Shown: positions 56,269-64,000 of the stretch, piece after piece | Position numbering within the stretch: the first letter of the stretch is position 1 | Layout: each line of letters opens with the position of its first letter | DNA from: Desulfocicer sp963675955 | Lineage (GTDB): Bacteria; Desulfobacterota; Desulfobacteria; Desulfobacterales; Desulfobacteraceae | DNA: 64,000 bases | NCBI GenBank assembly: GCA_963675955.2 | Contig: CAXXVR010000009.1 | Span: forward strand, 124,001 to 188,000 | Direction: 5' to 3' | Program-made: the position numbers and the translations under genes | Notes under the pieces: generated by a model | Told to the model about the DNA's origin: nothing | Database searches by the model: none | Seen by the model: only the letters and a program-made list of their open reading frames with translations

Positions 56269-56573
56269 GGAGTTTATCAGTCATAAGCTTTGCAGATCTT
56301 ACTACCACGTAATGTGTTTCTTTAGAATTGAAACGAACACATATGATATGAAAAATAAGAACTTAGAACTCGTGAGTAAGGATGACAGCTTAATAATTGG
56401 GGATTGGTCTAGTCCAGGGAAGGACCAGCCAGTTAATCCTCAATTGATTATTTAGAGATATTAAACCTTGATTTTATTAAATATAATGCTTTTTTGAGTT
56501 TCCGGAGCCATGCCTCTTTATGATCTATTTGCATTGTATATTTAAAAAATATTAGAATTATATTAAAAAAGGT

Positions 56574-56602
56574 TTGACAAGAGTTAAAAGTTCATGTACT
56601 TT
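56574..56602 (+). promoter_or_regulatory. rRNA operon promoter
   Basis: TTGACA at 56574-56579 with a 17-bp spacer to TACTTT at 56597-56602. It lies about 170 bp upstream of the 16S 5' end and is preceded by an AT-rich UP-like tract. Confidence 0.65.
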
Positions 56603-56682
56603 CATTGAGTCTTCTTGAGACGGGGATTGACTTTGAGCTGGTTTTTGTCTCAAAGGGATTTTTAAAATTTGAAAGATAAATT

Positions 56683-56695
56683 TGATCTTTGAAAA
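56683..56695 (+). promoter_or_regulatory. boxA-like antitermination site in rRNA leader
   Basis: TGATCTTTGAAAA. The same motif with one change (TGCTCTTTGAAAA) is at 58495-58507 in the 16S-23S spacer. The position and near-identity fit the boxA element of rRNA antitermination. Confidence 0.6.
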
Positions 56696-56773
56696 CTGGT
56701 TAGTGAATGAATTAAGAGTTAAAGATGTTTTAAAGTGCAGCAAAGCACATTAAAAAACATTTTAAAAGAATTA

Positions 56774-58335
<1,562 letters not shown>

Positions 58336-58408
58336 CTAAGGAAAGAAACAAAGAGACATCTTAAATGAATAGTAAGTTCACTGACCAGCTTTGAGAGATC
58401 AAAGTGTT

Positions 58409-58485
<77 letters not shown>

Positions 58486-58494
58486 GATCTTTTA

Positions 58495-58507
58495 TGCTCT
58501 TTGAAAA
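58495..58507 (+). promoter_or_regulatory. boxA-like antitermination site in 16S-23S spacer
   Basis: TGCTCTTTGAAAA, close to the boxA consensus TGCTCTTTAACA and to the leader copy at 56683-56695. Confidence 0.65.
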
Positions 58508-58702
58508 TTTGTTGTGGTAAATTATCAAAAATCAAATCAGCTGCATCGATTTTTTTTAATGATGGGTTGATTTGTTGTGAAATGGAAAAAAGCAGGTGGA
58601 TCAGATGATGGTTTTGAAATAGACCTTAAATCTGTAAAGCCGGCAACCCATTTCGTAAAATATATTTGCACTAAAGCGTTTAAACTTATTTGTGGTTTTA
58701 TA

Positions 58703-61692
<2,990 letters not shown>

Positions 61693-61795
61693 TCCTAAAC
61701 CCAAATAATTTTAAACGTTTTACTGCGAATATATTTACATAACATATAGAATATGATAATTACTGCAGCGAATTTAAATTGATATTACAGTTTAA

Positions 61796-61914
<119 letters not shown>

Positions 61915-61927
61915 ATTTTTTATAAAG

Positions 61928-61968
61928 GCCCTGGGCATTATTTAATAATGTTCAGGGCTTTTTTTTTT
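61928..61968 (+). terminator. intrinsic terminator of the rRNA operon
   Basis: Stem GCCCTG..CATTAT / ATAATG..CAGGGC is followed by ten T residues. It lies 14 bp after the 5S end. Confidence 0.93.
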
Positions 61969-61985
61969 GCTCAATTTACATGCCC

Positions 61986-62012
61986 AAAGTGGCCCATGTT
62001 GTGACCAAGCCC
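61986..62012. repeat. dispersed 27-bp repeat, copy 2
   Basis: It begins AAAGTGGCCCATGTTGTGAC and matches the copy at 51279-51305 at 24 of 27 positions. It lies between the rRNA terminator and the end of the ResB-like gene. Confidence 0.75.
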
Positions 62013-62023
62013 CATCTTTAATT

Positions 62024-62881
62024 TTATGGTCGCATCAGCATATAAATAATAATTGTAAGGATCAGTAATCCATAGGCTATAAAAAAAAGTGCTGTAAAAT
62101 TATTACTGCTGAAGATAAACACAGCACCAATTTTTTCTTTTTCAAGGCGTGGATTATTTTCATTTGAAGTGTTCCCATTGACTTCTCTGGTTTCAGTATC
62201 TTTTTTCAATAAAAATCGAGTCAGGGTAATCCGCATACCATCATAAACTAATGGCTTAAGCATCATGACCTTTTGGGATTTAATCGGTGTCCGATCTTTT
62301 ATCAGCGTCACTCTGGCAGTATTTTGATCTGCATGGAATGTTTTGCGTGTCATCAGCTTTCGACTTTTTTTCATTTTCATGGATATTAATCGAATATCAT
62401 CCACAAAATTTACCTCATCAACCGTAAGGGAAAATCCATTAATCAGTCCATGGGAGTCTCCGGGATAGAGTTCAATCTCCTGTGTTTTGTGCCCGCTGAT
62501 CAGTGCCAGGCCATGGCAGAGCAGGACCACCAGAAACAAAAGGTGCATACAAAGAAAACTCCATCGGTTTATAGAACTGTGTTTTACAGCCGCAGACACA
62601 AGGGTGGTCATACTGCAACAGAGTGTATTAATAAAAAGAATCCCCGAGGCCAGACAGAGCATGATTACCCAGGCGGTAACAAGAGTATTGTTGAAAATAT
62701 TGTGAAATAACCATTGATGGATAAGGTTTGTATTTAAGCCGTCAATGGCTTTTTGATGCGCTGGAAAATAGGATAAAACTATTCCTCCCATCAGCAGTAT
62801 TACCAGGGCAAGGATTGCAGAATACGTAATATGAATGGCGGCTAATTTGCGTATCATCGGATAAATTTCCTTTTTCGGCAT
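62024..62881 (-). CDS. ResB-like cytochrome c biogenesis protein
   Basis: 285 residues. Membrane segments lie at about 15-38, 65-92, 110-130 and 262-283. The periplasmic loop between the third and fourth carries QEIELYPGDSHGLINGFSLTVDEV, a pattern of ResB/Ccs1 proteins. In system II cytochrome c maturation ResB and CcsA form the haem-handling and attachment complex. It is short for ResB (often over 400 residues), as in many delta-type sulfate reducers. The gene starts 6 bp after the stop of the CcsA-like gene. Confidence 0.8.
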   Translation of the reverse strand: MPKKEIYPMIRKLAAIHITYSAILALVILLMGGIVLSYFPAHQKAIDGLNTNLIHQWLFHNIFNNTLVTAWVIMLCLASGILFINTLCCSMTTLVSAAVKHSSINRWSFLCMHLLFLVVLLCHGLALISGHKTQEIELYPGDSHGLINGFSLTVDEVNFVDDIRLISMKMKKSRKLMTRKTFHADQNTARVTLIKDRTPIKSQKVMMLKPLVYDGMRITLTRFLLKKDTETREVNGNTSNENNPRLEKEKIGAVFIFSSNNFTALFFIAYGLLILTIIIYMLMRP

Positions 62882-62887
62882 TCTTTT

Positions 62888-63631
62888 TTAATGATAAAAA
62901 ATGATCCACAGTAAGAACAGAGCTGGTAGGGATCCTGTCAATGCCTTTACCCGGGAATTCCTGGAAAGGGAAGGGGGCAGGTGGCAGGAGAGCATGACCA
63001 GCAGAAAAATAATGGCCGCTTTGAAAAAACCTTTGCTCCATCGCCAGGAGTCACCCAGCCAGTTCAGGCACCACCATGACCCTGCCCACTCACTGCATAA
63101 AAAGATCACCAGACCTGCCAGAAGCATTTGTCGTGCGCTGGAAAATAAAATTTCCTGTCTGGATTTCTGGTTTTCATTCATAAGCCCTGCCAGGTACAGC
63201 AATGCCACCCGGGTAAACAATGCCCCTGCCGTGAGGCGGAGATTAAAAAAAAGATTCACCCAGGGATTTGCATACATGAAGAAATCCGGGTTGAATGTTT
63301 TGGGTTGTGCACTGTGATATATCAACAGGAAAAGTGAAATAAATGCTGTAGCACCGCAGGTATTGACAATGGGTATATCTCTGCTGTCCTTCCAGAACAA
63401 AATTTCCGTGAGACATAAAATAAAGATAATATAAATGCTGGCTTCAAATGCTCCATAAAGGGGCAGCCGGTGTTCCCATAAAATCAATGCCATGATACCG
63501 GAACCAGTTAATCCAGTACAGGTGAGCACAATTTTTTTGAGGATGCTCTTTTTTTTCTTAAAAACAAAATAAAGGGACAGGACAAAAAGTCCCAGGACAA
63601 GATAATAAAGTGAGGAGAGAAAAAAAATCAT
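62888..63631 (-). CDS. CcsA-like cytochrome c assembly protein
   Basis: 247 residues with about eight membrane segments. Near residue 175 lies a tryptophan-rich stretch EWAGSWWCLNWLGDSWRWSK, corresponding to the WWD haem-handling motif of CcsA/CcmC/CcmF proteins in a variant form. Before it, YANPWVNLFFNLRLTAGALF resembles the segment that contains a conserved histidine in other members. It starts 3 bp after the upstream NTPase stop. With the ResB-like gene it should make the haem-ligation complex. Confidence 0.82.
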   Translation of the reverse strand: MIFFLSSLYYLVLGLFVLSLYFVFKKKKSILKKIVLTCTGLTGSGIMALILWEHRLPLYGAFEASIYIIFILCLTEILFWKDSRDIPIVNTCGATAFISLFLLIYHSAQPKTFNPDFFMYANPWVNLFFNLRLTAGALFTRVALLYLAGLMNENQKSRQEILFSSARQMLLAGLVIFLCSEWAGSWWCLNWLGDSWRWSKGFFKAAIIFLLVMLSCHLPPSLSRNSRVKALTGSLPALFLLWIIFYH

Positions 63632-63634
63632 GAG

Positions 63635-64000
63635 TTAAGCCTGTATTCCACAGATATCCATTAATTTAGTAAGTGCCTCGGGATCATCAACTGAAATGAT
63701 TTTGGTTGTTTTAAATGGCCATAAGCAGCAGATAGAATCCACCAGGGTTTCCCGAACGATCCATATATGAATGCATTGTTCTAGTTCAAGCAGATCAGGG
63801 ATGCAGGAAGCCCACCCATTTCCCTGTAATTCCATTTTCCCCATTTCATCCACCATGATTATTTTTGCCTGCCTGCAGTTTTTTGCTTCAAGTGCACGCT
63901 GCCCTGCCTTGATGCCCTCCTTGAAAAAAGTGTAGGGCACCCCGTTTGACACCACAGAGGTGTCTGATGTTGGAGAATTTTTTTCTTTATTTCTTTTTGC
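63635..64000 (-). CDS. THEP1-type NTPase (N-terminus outside window)
   Basis: The frame is open from the right edge through 122 codons to the stop at 63635. AKIIMVDEMGKMEL is the Walker B-like DE-x-GKMEL motif of THEP1 nucleoside triphosphatases. The P-loop would lie beyond the window. The family hydrolyses nucleoside triphosphates; its biological role is unclear. It heads the gene pair for cytochrome c assembly, with 3 bp spacing. Confidence 0.72.
   Translation of the reverse strand, partial: AKRNKEKNSPTSDTSVVSNGVPYTFFKEGIKAGQRALEAKNCRQAKIIMVDEMGKMELQGNGWASCIPDLLELEQCIHIWIVRETLVDSICCLWPFKTTKIISVDDPEALTKLMDICGIQA

Larger units (their letters stand above)
56269..56773. other. rRNA operon leader region
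   Basis: A 64-codon frame at 56261-56455 overlaps the end of the Hsp70 gene and is not believed to be real. The region contains the rRNA promoter and a boxA-like site, listed separately. Confidence 0.6.

Noticed and set aside
56261..56455. 64-codon frame after the second Hsp70 gene
   Set aside because: It overlaps the Hsp70 stop, has no ribosome site and no recognisable sequence.
62901..63317. 138-codon plus-strand frame
   Set aside because: Antisense to the CcsA-like gene; no protein-like features.

Overview
The window looks like a chromosomal segment of a marine-type sulfate reducer of the Desulfobacterota (Desulfobacteraceae-like). This rests on the 16S rRNA style, the lipoprotein, TonB and type II secretion content, the Hsp70/DUF2760 cluster, and CcsA/ResB cytochrome c assembly genes. 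No database search was possible, so the taxon is an inference. Intergenic DNA is strongly AT-rich. The Hsp70 block (50-56 kb) is visibly richer in G+C than the polysaccharide and secretion regions.

Region 1 (1-14.3 kb) is a surface-polysaccharide locus. On the minus strand it has a three-module glycosyltransferase of 1206 residues, the ABC exporter pair Wzm/Wzt, a radical SAM/SPASM protein, a methyltransferase and an edge-truncated LpxL-like acyltransferase. A GH26 glycoside hydrolase follows, then a divergent three-gene unit (SurA-N-like protein, lipoprotein, GT2-GT4 fusion). Region 2 (14.3-19.6 kb) carries two secreted proteins of unknown role and a methyltransferase. The first secreted gene has a very good sigma-54 promoter.

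Region 3 (20-37.4 kb, minus strand) is the most interesting part. A type II secretion operon in the order gspG-E-F-H-I-J-K-L-M-D continues without a break into a lone ABC-type substrate-binding protein, a histidine kinase, a sigma-54 response regulator and a TonB-dependent receptor. A lipoprotein with invasin-like repeats lies just beyond. No gspC or gspN was found. It reads as one transcription unit joining secretion, sensing and outer-membrane uptake.

Region 4 (37.5-49 kb) has further polysaccharide genes (acyltransferase 3, PIG-L deacetylase, two-module glycosyltransferase, UDP-glucuronate epimerase). A pile-up of insertion sequences lies among them: an intact IS4-family element with a 9-bp target duplication, an outer element with 22-bp inverted repeats and an 8-bp duplication that contains an IS256-family element with an amber mutation, and an IS4 remnant. 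Region 5 (49.4-56.3 kb) holds a ComEA-like HhH protein, a DUF2760 protein and two Hsp70-family genes. Region 6 (56.5-62 kb) is an rRNA operon (16S, tRNA-Ile, 23S, 5S). The right edge (62-64 kb) is a minus-strand set of a THEP1-type NTPase (truncated), CcsA-like and ResB-like genes.

Several intergenic regions hold unusually long, nearly perfect hairpins (19.8, 21.8, 21.9, 46.4 and 53.3 kb). A 27-bp dispersed repeat occurs at 51.28 and 61.99 kb.
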